Origin: Hyphomonadaceae bacterium UBA7672
Lineage (GTDB): Bacteria > Pseudomonadota > Alphaproteobacteria > Caulobacterales > Hyphomonadaceae
Assembly: GCA_002483135.1 (NCBI GenBank)
Contig: DLHI01000026.1
Location: 124,001 to 188,000, forward strand
Direction: 5' to 3'
Length of the DNA: 64,000 bases
Positions 8,456 to 16,367 of this stretch are shown here, piece after piece. Each line of letters starts with the position of its first letter. The stretch's first letter is position 1. The translations under genes and the position numbers were made by a program. The notes beneath the pieces were generated by a model. That model was not told the origin of the DNA. It did not search any database and saw nothing but the letters and a program-made list of their open reading frames with translations.

Positions 8456-9946
8456 TCAGAACTTCTCGAACGAGACCAGCAGCCCCCCGGATTTCGCATT
8501 GATCGGCAGCTCCGCCTCGAACTCCTTCGGACGCGAGAAGTCGAGATCGAGCACGCGATGTTCGTGTCCGCCGCTTTCGCGGCTGGTCTCGACGTGGATG
8601 CGATACTTCCCGGCGGGCACGGAGGCTCCAGCATCGTCGATACCGTCCCAGTAGACCTTGTAGGTTCCCGACCCGCGCGTCGACATCGACCGGCCGGCGA
8701 AATAGCTGTCCACCTTCGTACGGTTCTGGCGCCACCAGATGTGGTTGCCCTCGTGCCATTCCTTGTAGCGCCCGATCAGCAGAAGCGTGCGCACGGGCTT
8801 GTCATCCATGTCGCTCACCCAGATGACGACATAGGGCGAGCGGAAGGCGATCTCGCGCCGCATGTCCTTCGGCGGCGCTTCGAATGTGATGTTGGCGTAC
8901 CAGCCCTGCTTCCATAGCGAGGCGCCGCCTTGCGCCGGTTGCTGCGGCGCATACTCGACCCAGTGCGGTTGTACGCCAAATTTATGCACGCTCTCGCGCT
9001 GCGTCACGCGCGCCGATACGCCCGGCAGTTGCGCCACCAGCTCGCGCGCCGCATCCGGCGCCATAACCAGCATCGCCGTCGCCAGCGCATCGGCCTCCAT
9101 GGCTGACGGCGCAACCACCGTCGCCGACCGCTGGTGCGCCACGGGCCATCCGCTGCGGGGATCGATCGTCGCACTTCGCACGCGGCCATCGGCGCCAACA
9201 TCGCGCGGCCCGCAGCCCGAGGTGGCGACGGCCGCACCGTGCAGGGCGACTTCGGCCGCGAGTGGCGCATTGTCGTAGGTGGAAAGCGGATCAGGCAGGC
9301 AGACGCGCCAGCATCCATCATCAGGCCCGTTTCCGGCGCAACGTATGTCGCCGCCGATGTCGACCATCGCGCCGGCGACGCCGGCAGTCGCCATCACTGC
9401 ATCCAGCGCGCGATCCACGATGTATCCCTTGGCGATGGCGTCGAGATCAAAGAGCACGGGTTCAGGCCGCGTGATGAGGCCTGCGGCCGGATCGATGCCG
9501 ACCTGTGCCGCCGAAATCCTGCGCGCGAGTGCGCCTGCCTCGCGGCGGTCCGGCGCAACCGGTTCCTGCCAGCGCTTCAGCAACCGACCCAGACGGCCGC
9601 TCAACGCGCCGCCGCTCGCCTCGCGCCAACGCTCCGACGCGCTAACGACGAGGAAGAGATCAGTCGACGCCTCAAACCTGCCGGCCCGATTCAGACGGGA
9701 GATCTCGCTGTCTGGATTGCGCCAGTTAAACACGCGATTGAGCCGATCAATCTCCGCCTGCGCTGCGCACGCCGCAGCATACGCCTCCGCCTGCCCGGCC
9801 GCGCGCACAGCCACATTGAGGCGCGTTCCCAGCACACACGGATCGTGGAAGACGAATAACTCGCCGCCTTCACGCGCCATCTGCACATGCGCCTGCGCAG
9901 GGGCTTCGACTGGAGGCAGCGCCGGGAGACCGTCGGCAGGCAGCAT
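8456..9946 (-). CDS. Fusion of ApbE-type FAD:protein FMN transferase and DUF2271
   Basis: The protein has 496 residues and two parts. Residues about 30-330 are an ApbE domain: DLDAIAKGY at about 168-175, DIGGDIRCAG, IDPRSGWPV and a C-terminal EADALATAM, the metal-binding segment. ApbE links FMN to a threonine of a target flavoprotein. Residues about 345-496 match DUF2271, a periplasmic beta-rich domain of unknown function often encoded beside ApbE and PepSY proteins. No signal peptide is seen from the ATG at 9946, although both domains are usually exported. The start is only five bases after the GFA gene stop, so the two are likely cotranscribed. No obvious FMN acceptor protein is nearby. Confidence 0.8.
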   Translation of the reverse strand: MLPADGLPALPPVEAPAQAHVQMAREGGELFVFHDPCVLGTRLNVAVRAAGQAEAYAAACAAQAEIDRLNRVFNWRNPDSEISRLNRAGRFEASTDLFLVVSASERWREASGGALSGRLGRLLKRWQEPVAPDRREAGALARRISAAQVGIDPAAGLITRPEPVLFDLDAIAKGYIVDRALDAVMATAGVAGAMVDIGGDIRCAGNGPDDGCWRVCLPDPLSTYDNAPLAAEVALHGAAVATSGCGPRDVGADGRVRSATIDPRSGWPVAHQRSATVVAPSAMEADALATAMLVMAPDAARELVAQLPGVSARVTQRESVHKFGVQPHWVEYAPQQPAQGGASLWKQGWYANITFEAPPKDMRREIAFRSPYVVIWVSDMDDKPVRTLLLIGRYKEWHEGNHIWWRQNRTKVDSYFAGRSMSTRGSGTYKVYWDGIDDAGASVPAGKYRIHVETSRESGGHEHRVLDLDFSRPKEFEAELPINAKSGGLLVSFEKF

Positions 9947-9951
9947 CGCGT

Positions 9952-10302
9952 CTACAGGCTCGCGCCGTCGAATTTCTGAATCACCAGGGCTTCGAGATCG
10001 ATGTCAGGCACGCAGCGCAGGTTGACCGCCACCATCTGCTTGCCGTCCGGCGCGACGCCGCCGCCATGCGTCGAGATCCCGCAATTGGCGCAGAAGTAGT
10101 GATTGATGGCCTGCTTGTTGAACAGATAGACTGACACATCCTTCTGCGGCGTCTTCAGCCTGAAATGCTCGGGCGTGGTGAACGCCAGCATATGGCCGGC
10201 GCGGCGGCAGTAGGAACAGTTGCACACCATCGCCCCGCCGAAATTTCCCTCGACCTCGAAGGCGACCTGCCCGCAATGGCACGATCCGGCATGGGTGGTC
10301 AT
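9952..10302 (-). CDS. GFA-family (S-hydroxymethyl-glutathione synthase-like) zinc protein
   Basis: The 116-residue protein has the GFA zinc-site pattern: CHCG near residue 8, CNCSYC near residue 29 and FCANCG near residue 73. Family members include glutathione-dependent formaldehyde-activating enzyme and centromere protein V-like folds, but most bacterial copies have no proven substrate. The ATG at 10302 has GAGGAG upstream. It sits directly upstream of the ApbE-DUF2271 gene and downstream of a GIY-YIG gene on the same strand. Confidence 0.85.
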   Translation of the reverse strand: MTTHAGSCHCGQVAFEVEGNFGGAMVCNCSYCRRAGHMLAFTTPEHFRLKTPQKDVSVYLFNKQAINHYFCANCGISTHGGGVAPDGKQMVAVNLRCVPDIDLEALVIQKFDGASL

Positions 10303-10317
10303 CGAGTAATCTCCTCG

Positions 10318-10626
10318 TTATCTGGCGTCAGGCGAATACCAGTTGTTGAGATCGAGATAGAGGTCTTTCCACTCCGGATTCAATTGCTCAACTAGAGACA
10401 TTTTCCAGTTGCGGCTCCAACGCTTCAGACGACTTTCGCGGAGCTTCGCGTCCTCGCGCGTCGCGTGCGCCTCCATCCAGACGAGCTTCTTGATGCCATA
10501 GCGCGAGGTGAAGCCGGGCCTGACCTCGGCGCGATGCTCCCATATCCGGCGCGCCAGATCGTCCGTGTGGCCGACATAGAATGTGCCGTTCCGTTCGCTC
10601 GCCATGATGTAGACCCAGAACGACAT
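10318..10626 (-). CDS. GIY-YIG domain small protein (UPF0213-like)
   Basis: This 102-residue protein consists of a single GIY-YIG nuclease-like domain. The opening WVYIMASERNGTFYVGHT corresponds to the GIY...YIG pair, and RRIWEHR holds the conserved Arg. These short solo proteins are common in Alphaproteobacteria and often occur in many copies. Their nuclease activity in vivo is not established. It is on the same strand as the GFA gene, 15 bases upstream. Confidence 0.85.
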   Translation of the reverse strand: MSFWVYIMASERNGTFYVGHTDDLARRIWEHRAEVRPGFTSRYGIKKLVWMEAHATREDAKLRESRLKRWSRNWKMSLVEQLNPEWKDLYLDLNNWYSPDAR

Positions 10627-10676
10627 CGCTCACCCCCCGACCGTAACGCTAACAACGGAGAATTGGCCCATCAACC

Positions 10677-10798
10677 GTGTTCCCCGCGAAGGCGGGGATC
10701 CGGTCAGCGTGCGTCAGCGCGCTTCGGCTCCGCTGGATGATATGGAGGAATAAGGCCGCTCCGCGTCCTGACCGGACCCCCGCCTTCGCGGGGGACAC
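10677..10798. repeat. Long inverted repeat, BIME/REP-like
   Basis: The 31-base arms at 10677-10707 and 10768-10798 are inverted copies that differ at only two positions. Each contains its own small palindrome, CCCCGCGAAGGCGGGG or close to it. About 60 bases separate the arms. The two units in opposite orientation resemble a bacterial interspersed mosaic element. It fills the gap between the GIY-YIG gene and the lipoprotein gene and may act as a terminator. Confidence 0.75.
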
Positions 10799-10808
10799 GG
10801 ACGATGGA

Positions 10809-11348
10809 CTAGCCCCGATGTCCCGGTATCCCCGTGATCACCGGCGGGCCGTCGCCCGGGTTGGCGCAGTCGATCTCGGCGGGATCGAGCACGAAGCGGA
10901 TCACCGGCTTGAGCTTGATACGCGCCGACCTGCCATCGTCCCACACGCTGAACGAAATGCGGACACACCTCTGCGGCGCGGATGTCGTGCGCAATAGGGC
11001 CGGGCCGTCGTCGTTCGGCCACTGCACCTGCCAGCCCTTCGACTCCAGAACGGCGATATAGGCCGAGCGCATCTTGTCGACGTCGGCCTCACCCTGCCCG
11101 TCGCCAATCACCACGCACGCCTCGCGCGCAGGGTCTTTCACGCAATCTGGCGCAAGAGAATTTCCCGGCCACATCGGCAAGGCCAGGACGGCGGGCAGCA
11201 CGATATTGCCTGCCTGTTGTCGCGCCCGCGACTGCGAAACAGACTGCTGCACCTCGGCCTGCAGGGCGGAGTTCTGCGAACCACCCGAGGTTGCGCATGC
11301 GGAAGCCGCGAGGCCTGCGCATACCAGCATCACGAACGAGCGCTTCAT
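10809..11348 (-). CDS. Hypothetical lipoprotein or exported protein
   Basis: I do not recognise this 179-residue protein. It has a signal peptide with Cys at residue 18 (LAASAC), which is a weak lipobox. A Gln- and Ser-rich linker follows, then a compact domain with four further cysteines that could form disulfides. The start ATG at 11348 gives MKRS. It is 18 bases downstream of the trpB stop on the same strand, so it may be the last gene read through from trpB. Confidence 0.7.
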   Translation of the reverse strand: MKRSFVMLVCAGLAASACATSGGSQNSALQAEVQQSVSQSRARQQAGNIVLPAVLALPMWPGNSLAPDCVKDPAREACVVIGDGQGEADVDKMRSAYIAVLESKGWQVQWPNDDGPALLRTTSAPQRCVRISFSVWDDGRSARIKLKPVIRFVLDPAEIDCANPGDGPPVITGIPGHRG

Positions 11349-11366
11349 ATTCCCCCCGAACCGATC

Positions 11367-12581
11367 CTAGATCTTCATCCCCAGATGCCCGGCCACGGCG
11401 AAGATGTCCTTGTCGCCCCGGCCGCACATGTTCATCACGATCAGGCCGTCCTTGCCCAGCTCCTTCGCCACATCGCCGGTGCGCGCGAGCGCGTGTGCGG
11501 GCTCGAGCGCAGGGATGATGCCTTCAAGGCGCGTGCAGAGCTGGAAGGCTTCGAGCGCTTCCTTGTCGGTGCAGGTGCGATATTCCGCGCGTCCCGTTTC
11601 ATGCAGGAAGGCGTGTTCGGGGCCGATGCCAGGATAATCGAGACCGGCAGAGATCGAGTGCGCATCGATGATCTGGCCGTCCTTGTCCTGCAGCAGGTAG
11701 GTGCGGTTGCCATGCAGGATACCTGGCATGCCGCCTGTCAGCGAGGCTGCATGCATGCCGGTCTCGACGCCATGGCCGCCTGCCTCGACGCCGATCATGC
11801 GGACGCTCTCGTCCTCGATGAAGGGATGGAACAGGCCAATGGCATTCGAGCCGCCGCCGATCGCCGCGACCAGCGCATCCGGCAGCCGGCCTTCCTGTTT
11901 CAGGATCTGCGCGCGCGCTTCCTTGCCGATGATCGACTGGAAATCGCGCACCAGTTCCGGATAGGGATGCGGGCCCGCCGCCGTGCCGATGACGTAGAAC
12001 GTGTTCGACACATTCGTCACCCAGTCACGCAGCGCCTCGTTCATCGCATCCTTGAGCGTACCCGTGCCGGACGACACCGGCACGATCTCCGCGCCGAGCA
12101 GGCGCATGCGGAACACGTTGGGCTTCTGGCGCTCCACATCCGTTTCGCCCATGAACACCACACACGGCAGGCCGAAGCGCGCGCAGATGGTGGCCGTGGC
12201 GACGCCATGCTGGCCCGCGCCCGTTTCGGCGATGATGCGCGTCTTGCCCATGCGCCGGGCAAGGAGAACCTGTCCGATGCAGTTGTTGATCTTGTGCGCG
12301 CCTGTGTGGTTCAGCTCGTCGCGCTTGAGATAGATCTTCGCGCCGCCGAAATGCTTCGTCAGGCGCTCGGCATAGTACATCGGCGAGGGTCGGCCGACAT
12401 AGTGCTCCAGCAGCCAGTCGAACTCTTGCTGGAACGCCGGGTCGGCCTTCGCCTTGCGGTATTCCTGCTCGAGATCGAGCACGAGCGGCATCAGCGTCTC
12501 GGCCACATAGCGCCCGCCAAACGTGCCGAACCGGCCATTGGCGTCGGGCCATTGGGACCAGTTGTTTGACAGAGCCGTCAT
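11367..12581 (-). CDS. trpB: Tryptophan synthase beta subunit
   Basis: TrpB condenses indole with serine using pyridoxal phosphate. With the ATG at 12581 the protein has 404 residues, the normal length, and AGGAAG lies six bases upstream. An earlier in-frame ATG at 12623 lacks this support. The PLP lysine is Lys97 in NHTGAHKINN, and the phosphate loop GGGSNA is present. Its partner trpA is 3 kb downstream on the same strand. Confidence 0.97.
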   Translation of the reverse strand: MTALSNNWSQWPDANGRFGTFGGRYVAETLMPLVLDLEQEYRKAKADPAFQQEFDWLLEHYVGRPSPMYYAERLTKHFGGAKIYLKRDELNHTGAHKINNCIGQVLLARRMGKTRIIAETGAGQHGVATATICARFGLPCVVFMGETDVERQKPNVFRMRLLGAEIVPVSSGTGTLKDAMNEALRDWVTNVSNTFYVIGTAAGPHPYPELVRDFQSIIGKEARAQILKQEGRLPDALVAAIGGGSNAIGLFHPFIEDESVRMIGVEAGGHGVETGMHAASLTGGMPGILHGNRTYLLQDKDGQIIDAHSISAGLDYPGIGPEHAFLHETGRAEYRTCTDKEALEAFQLCTRLEGIIPALEPAHALARTGDVAKELGKDGLIVMNMCGRGDKDIFAVAGHLGMKI

Positions 12582-12683
12582 GAGCGCTTCCTGAAATACG
12601 TCCGGTCCTTTACGCCCTGCCATTCCACTTCGCCAGAGGATTGGCCAGCCCGCGTAGTCGCAGGATCGGCAGCGGTCGGCGGG

Positions 12684-13739
12684 CTATTCCGGGTCCGCCG
12701 GAATGACATGCGGCGTCAGCATGAGGATGCGGATGTCTTCGGTCGGCGTGAAATCGGTGAACGCAGCCTCGAAGCGTGTCGGGCCCGTCTTGCGCAGGCC
12801 ATCCATGCAGAGGCTGATGATCTGGTTTGGCTCGTCCTTCTCGATCGTCAGATGGAACTTGCCGATCGGACGGGCCCAGTTGGCGCCGGTCTTCAGCACA
12901 TAACCCATCGTTCTCTCGACGATAAAGGCAGCCGGCGCATCGCCGGGCGGATCGAGCATGCGCTCCGCCGCCGTGAACGTCGTATCGACGCAATAGTCGG
13001 CGTCCATCTGGGCGCGGAAGGCCGTCATGTCTTCCGAATAGCTGTCCCGCGAAAAGCTGTAGAGCGATCCTAGCGTTCCGCCGACAACCGGTTTGTAGAC
13101 ATGCTCCACGACAACGTCCTGCCCGGCCGGAAAGGTCTGCATGCGGTGGAAAGTCGTCTTCGCCGTCCAGAGCGGATAGGCGTAGTCGACCTTGCGGCCG
13201 CTATCGTCGAGCGAGATATCCAGCACGCCCTCGTCGGTCAGCGTGCGGGCAAGATCGGCGTCCAGGCCCGCCACCGCATTGAACCAGGCCTCGCCGATCG
13301 GCAGGACGGGCAGGCCGGCGCCGCGCACACGCTCGGTTACATCGAGACCGTTTTCGAGAACGGCGCGCATCTCGACGTCGAGCGCCAGCGGCTTGCCATC
13401 GACCGTGGTCTTGAAGTCGACGAAGTTGGCGCCCTCGCTTGCAATGCCGACATCGCGCTCCAGCAGCGAACCATCGATATCGGGCAGCGGGAAAGCCACC
13501 CTTGCCGTGACGTCCGCCTTCGTGATGTTGCGGAAGACATAGCGCACGCGCACCTCTTCCGTGGACAGGTAGAGATCCTCCGACACCATCTCGATGGCGT
13601 CGCTGCGCGTGAGGTGCAGGCCGCCCGCGCGCAATTCGGCGGTCGAGTCATTGGCTGACGCAGCCGTCGCCATGGCCGCAACGACGCCCGCCGCAGCGCA
13701 CAGAACGGCCGCAACCCGCGCCACGGAAAGCCCCGCCAT
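12684..13739 (-). CDS. DUF4424 family exported protein
   Basis: The 351-residue protein starts with a signal peptide cleaved after ATAASA and then reads NDSTAELRAGGLHLTRSDAIEM, the typical DUF4424 opening. The body is beta-rich with a segment like VRYVFRN, as in bacterial proteins that carry membrane-anchored Ig-like folds. No catalytic motif is visible. The frame is open to 13856, but the ATG at 13739 has a GGGAG site and begins the signal peptide. It separates trpB from trpF on the same strand. Function unknown. Confidence 0.75.
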   Translation of the reverse strand: MAGLSVARVAAVLCAAAGVVAAMATAASANDSTAELRAGGLHLTRSDAIEMVSEDLYLSTEEVRVRYVFRNITKADVTARVAFPLPDIDGSLLERDVGIASEGANFVDFKTTVDGKPLALDVEMRAVLENGLDVTERVRGAGLPVLPIGEAWFNAVAGLDADLARTLTDEGVLDISLDDSGRKVDYAYPLWTAKTTFHRMQTFPAGQDVVVEHVYKPVVGGTLGSLYSFSRDSYSEDMTAFRAQMDADYCVDTTFTAAERMLDPPGDAPAAFIVERTMGYVLKTGANWARPIGKFHLTIEKDEPNQIISLCMDGLRKTGPTRFEAAFTDFTPTEDIRILMLTPHVIPADPE

Positions 13740-13888
13740 CGTCCACTCCCTCACACCGAAATCCCGACGATCCTTGAAGCATCCTGAGCCAGGCGCGCCA
13801 AGTAGTCCCTTCAGCTGCACTGCGCCGGTCTTGTAAATCCCGGGCGGTCGGTTCAACTGACCTGCTTCTTCCAGGCCAGAGGTCTTCC

Positions 13889-14563
13889 ATGGAATTCGAC
13901 GATGTCATGCTCGGTCGCCGCAGCATCCGCGGCTACAAGCCCGACCCCGTGCCGAGGAAGCTGATCGAGGACGTACTCGCGCTCGCCATGCGCGCGCCGA
14001 CCTCGATGAACACGCAGCCCTGGCATTTCTACGTGATCACCGGCGAGCCGCTGAATCGCATCCGCGCCGGCAACACCGAGCGCAATCTGGCGGGCATTCC
14101 GCATTCACGCGAATTCCGCATCGGCCAGCCTTTCGCCGGCAAACACCGCGAGCGCCAGATCGGCGTCGCCAAGCAGCTGTTCTCCGCCATGGGCATCGCC
14201 CGCGACGACAAGGACGCGCGGCAGGACTGGGTGATGCGCGGCTTCCGCCAGTTCGATGCGCCCGTATGCGTCATCATCACCTATGACCGCGAACTCGACG
14301 GCAGCGACGACACGCCGTTCGACTGCGGCGGCGTCGCCAATGCGCTGGTGAACGCGGCGTGGTCGCGCGGCCTCGGCACGGTGATCAACAGCCAGGGCAT
14401 CATGCAATCGCCCGTCGTGCGCGAGCACGCCAACATCCCTGCCGATCAGGTCATCATGAAGAGTATCGCGCTCGGCTGGCCCGACTTCAGTTTCCCCGCC
14501 AACGCCGTCATCTCGGAACGCAAGCCGATCGAGGAAGCGGCGGTGTTCGTGGGGTTCGATTGA
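13889..14563 (+). CDS. Nitroreductase-family flavoprotein
   Basis: The protein has 224 residues and the FMN-binding opening RRSIRGYKPDPVP, followed by APTSMNTQPWHFYVIT, which contacts FMN. The C-terminal GLGTVINSQ and ALGWPD segments are also typical. Family members reduce nitro groups, quinones or enones with NAD(P)H. It is the only plus-strand gene inside the scattered trp region and converges with trpF. Confidence 0.9.
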   Translation: MEFDDVMLGRRSIRGYKPDPVPRKLIEDVLALAMRAPTSMNTQPWHFYVITGEPLNRIRAGNTERNLAGIPHSREFRIGQPFAGKHRERQIGVAKQLFSAMGIARDDKDARQDWVMRGFRQFDAPVCVIITYDRELDGSDDTPFDCGGVANALVNAAWSRGLGTVINSQGIMQSPVVREHANIPADQVIMKSIALGWPDFSFPANAVISERKPIEEAAVFVGFD

Positions 14564-14566
14564 GAC

Positions 14567-15217
14567 TCAGTCCGCCGCCTTCGCCGCCGCGATGAACGCC
14601 GCAACCTTTGCGGCGTCCTTCACTCCCGGGCTTGCTTCGACCCCGGATGACACGTCGACTGCTCCCGCGCCGGACAGCCGGATAGCCTCGCCGACATTCG
14701 CAGGCGTCAGCCCGCCCGACAGCGTCCAATCCTCGTGATCATGGACGCGGAAGCCCTTGAGGATCGACCAGTCAAAGGTGCGGCCATGGCCACCTTCGCG
14801 GTCGGCGCCCTTGGGCGGCTTGGCGTCGAAGAGGAAAGCGTCGGCTGCTTCGAACTCGGCCGCCTCGTCGAGATCGCGCGGGCGCTGGATGCCCATCGCC
14901 TTGATCACCGGAACCAGCTGGTGCCTGCGCGAGAAGAACGCGACCTGACCTGGCGTCTCCTTTCCGTGTAGCTGCACTGCACCAATCTCCGGAGTCTCGT
15001 CGACCAGCCGGTCGAGCCACGGGACGGCGATGCTTGCCACCACCCACGGCTCGGCGCCCAGTTCGGCGGCACGGCGGATCAGCGTCTGCGCCTTGTCGAA
15101 ATCCACGTAGCGGGGGCTGGTGTCCACAATCACCACGCCAATCATGTCGGCGCCGGCCTCCACCGCCATCTCGACATCGGCCTCGCGGGTCAGCCCGCAG
15201 ATCTTCACGCTGACCAT
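14567..15217 (-). CDS. trpF: Phosphoribosylanthranilate isomerase
   Basis: TrpF performs the Amadori rearrangement in tryptophan synthesis. The 216-residue barrel opens with SVKICGLT, where Cys is the general base, and ends with LSGGLTPANV and a GVDVSSGVE-like phosphate loop (here AVDVSSGVE). The ATG at 15217 is preferred to the one at 15235 because GGAGG lies five bases upstream. In the usual order trpF precedes trpB directly; here a DUF4424 gene and a nitroreductase gene intervene. Confidence 0.96.
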   Translation of the reverse strand: MVSVKICGLTREADVEMAVEAGADMIGVVIVDTSPRYVDFDKAQTLIRRAAELGAEPWVVASIAVPWLDRLVDETPEIGAVQLHGKETPGQVAFFSRRHQLVPVIKAMGIQRPRDLDEAAEFEAADAFLFDAKPPKGADREGGHGRTFDWSILKGFRVHDHEDWTLSGGLTPANVGEAIRLSGAGAVDVSSGVEASPGVKDAAKVAAFIAAAKAAD

Positions 15218-15278
15218 GCCGGCCTCCGCATCCAAGCAAAACTCAAAGCCAGAAACAGCTCGATCCAGGAAACAGAAA

Positions 15279-15299
15279 GGGCGGCCGTGGAGGCCGCCC
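15279..15299 (-). terminator. Terminator of mscL
   Basis: A perfect 8-bp GC-rich stem (GGGCGGCC / GGCCGCCC) with a five-base loop lies downstream of mscL. In the direction of transcription it is followed by TTTCTGTTT, as expected for an intrinsic terminator. Confidence 0.8.
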
Positions 15300-15341
15300 C
15301 TTCCTTACTCTACATAACTCTACCAAGGTGGCCCAAATACA

Positions 15342-15755
15342 TCAGCGGCCCTTGGCGAGCAAGTCCCTGATCTCGACCAGCAGTTTCTCTTCTGCTGTCG
15401 GGACTGGCGGAGCCGGAGGCGCTTCGGCCTCCTTTTTCTTCATGCGGTTCATTGCCTTGACCACCATGAACATGGCGAAGGCGACGATGATGAAGTTGAT
15501 CGTGAACTGGATGAACTTGCCATACGCGATGACGACAGCAGGCACTTCCTTGCCGGCGGCGTCAACGGTCGCGGCCTTCAGCGGATAGCTCAGGTCGGCG
15601 AAATTTACCCCGCCCGTGATCACCCCGATGATTGGCATGAAGATGTCGGCAACAAGCGAATTGACGATAAGGCCAAAGGCCCCGCCGATGATCACGCCAA
15701 TCGCGAGATCAACGACATTGCCGCGCATGGCAAAGTCCCGGAATTCCTTGAGCAA
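15342..15755 (-). CDS. mscL: Large-conductance mechanosensitive channel
   Basis: MscL is a homopentameric pore in the inner membrane that opens on hypo-osmotic shock. The 137-residue protein starts MLKEFRDFAMRGNVVDLAIG, the conserved first helix, and has two membrane spans at about 15-45 and 80-103. The KKKEAE cluster follows the second span. The start codon is TTG at 15755, with GGGGAG five bases upstream. It has its own terminator, so it is probably a single-gene unit. Confidence 0.97.
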   Translation of the reverse strand: MLKEFRDFAMRGNVVDLAIGVIIGGAFGLIVNSLVADIFMPIIGVITGGVNFADLSYPLKAATVDAAGKEVPAVVIAYGKFIQFTINFIIVAFAMFMVVKAMNRMKKKEAEAPPAPPVPTAEEKLLVEIRDLLAKGR

Positions 15756-15872
15756 GGTGTCTCCCCTCTTGCGGCATGGCGCGTCCGATGCGCCGGTTAC
15801 AGTCTCGCAATGCGTACGACGGGCGTCCAGCCCGAATCAGGAAGGCCGGCTATTCCGCAGCGAGAGCTATCG

Positions 15873-16175
15873 TTAGGTCCGGTCTTCGGGGTCCTGGCCG
15901 TTGTTCAGGCGCGAGCGCAGCTCCTTGCCGGCCTTGAAGAAAGGCACGTGCTTGGCCTCGACCGACACGGAATTGCCCGTGCGCGGATTGCGGCCCGTGC
16001 GGGCGTCGCGCTTGCGAACGGAGAACGCGCCAAAGCCGCGCAGCTCGACCCGGTCGCCTCGTTCGAGGGCGGCGGCGATCTCATCGAAGATGACATCAAC
16101 GATCCGTTCGACCTCGCGGGCCTTCAGGTTCGGGTTCTCTTCAGCAAGCTTGGTGATCAGTTCGGAACGCAGCAT
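15873..16175 (-). CDS. ihfB: Integration host factor subunit beta
   Basis: IHF-beta is a DNA-bending protein of the HU family, working as a heterodimer with IHF-alpha. The 100-residue protein has the RGFGAFSVRKRDARTGRNPRTG arm signature (in parts: GFGAFSV, RNPRTG) and MLRSELITKLAEENP at the start. It lies downstream of rpsA on the same strand, the conserved arrangement in Alphaproteobacteria, but a hairpin terminator lies between them. Confidence 0.97.
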   Translation of the reverse strand: MLRSELITKLAEENPNLKAREVERIVDVIFDEIAAALERGDRVELRGFGAFSVRKRDARTGRNPRTGNSVSVEAKHVPFFKAGKELRSRLNNGQDPEDRT

Positions 16176-16316
16176 GACCCCAAAATTGCGCTAAGCGCCG
16201 AGGAAGGCAAGGGATTTTCGCAAAGGCCCTGCATCTGACAGTCCTCCGGTGTGCGTTTCCGGGTCTGCCCCGAGCGATTCAGGGGGTTGGCGCCGCGCCC
16301 ACCCCCCAAAAGCAGA

Positions 16317-16340
16317 ACGCCCCCGCTTTCGCGAGGGCGT
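16317..16340 (-). terminator. Terminator of rpsA
   Basis: The arms ACGCCC and GGGCGT close a longer CG-rich stem-loop 27 bases after the rpsA stop. The minus-strand transcript continues with TTTT, fitting an intrinsic terminator. Confidence 0.75.
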
Positions 16341-16367
16341 CCGCCGTAATGAATTGCATACGAAGGA

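Noticed and set aside
11217..12569. A 450-codon open frame on the plus strand opposite trpB
   Set aside because: Antisense to trpB; translation is Arg/His-rich and lacks any motif.
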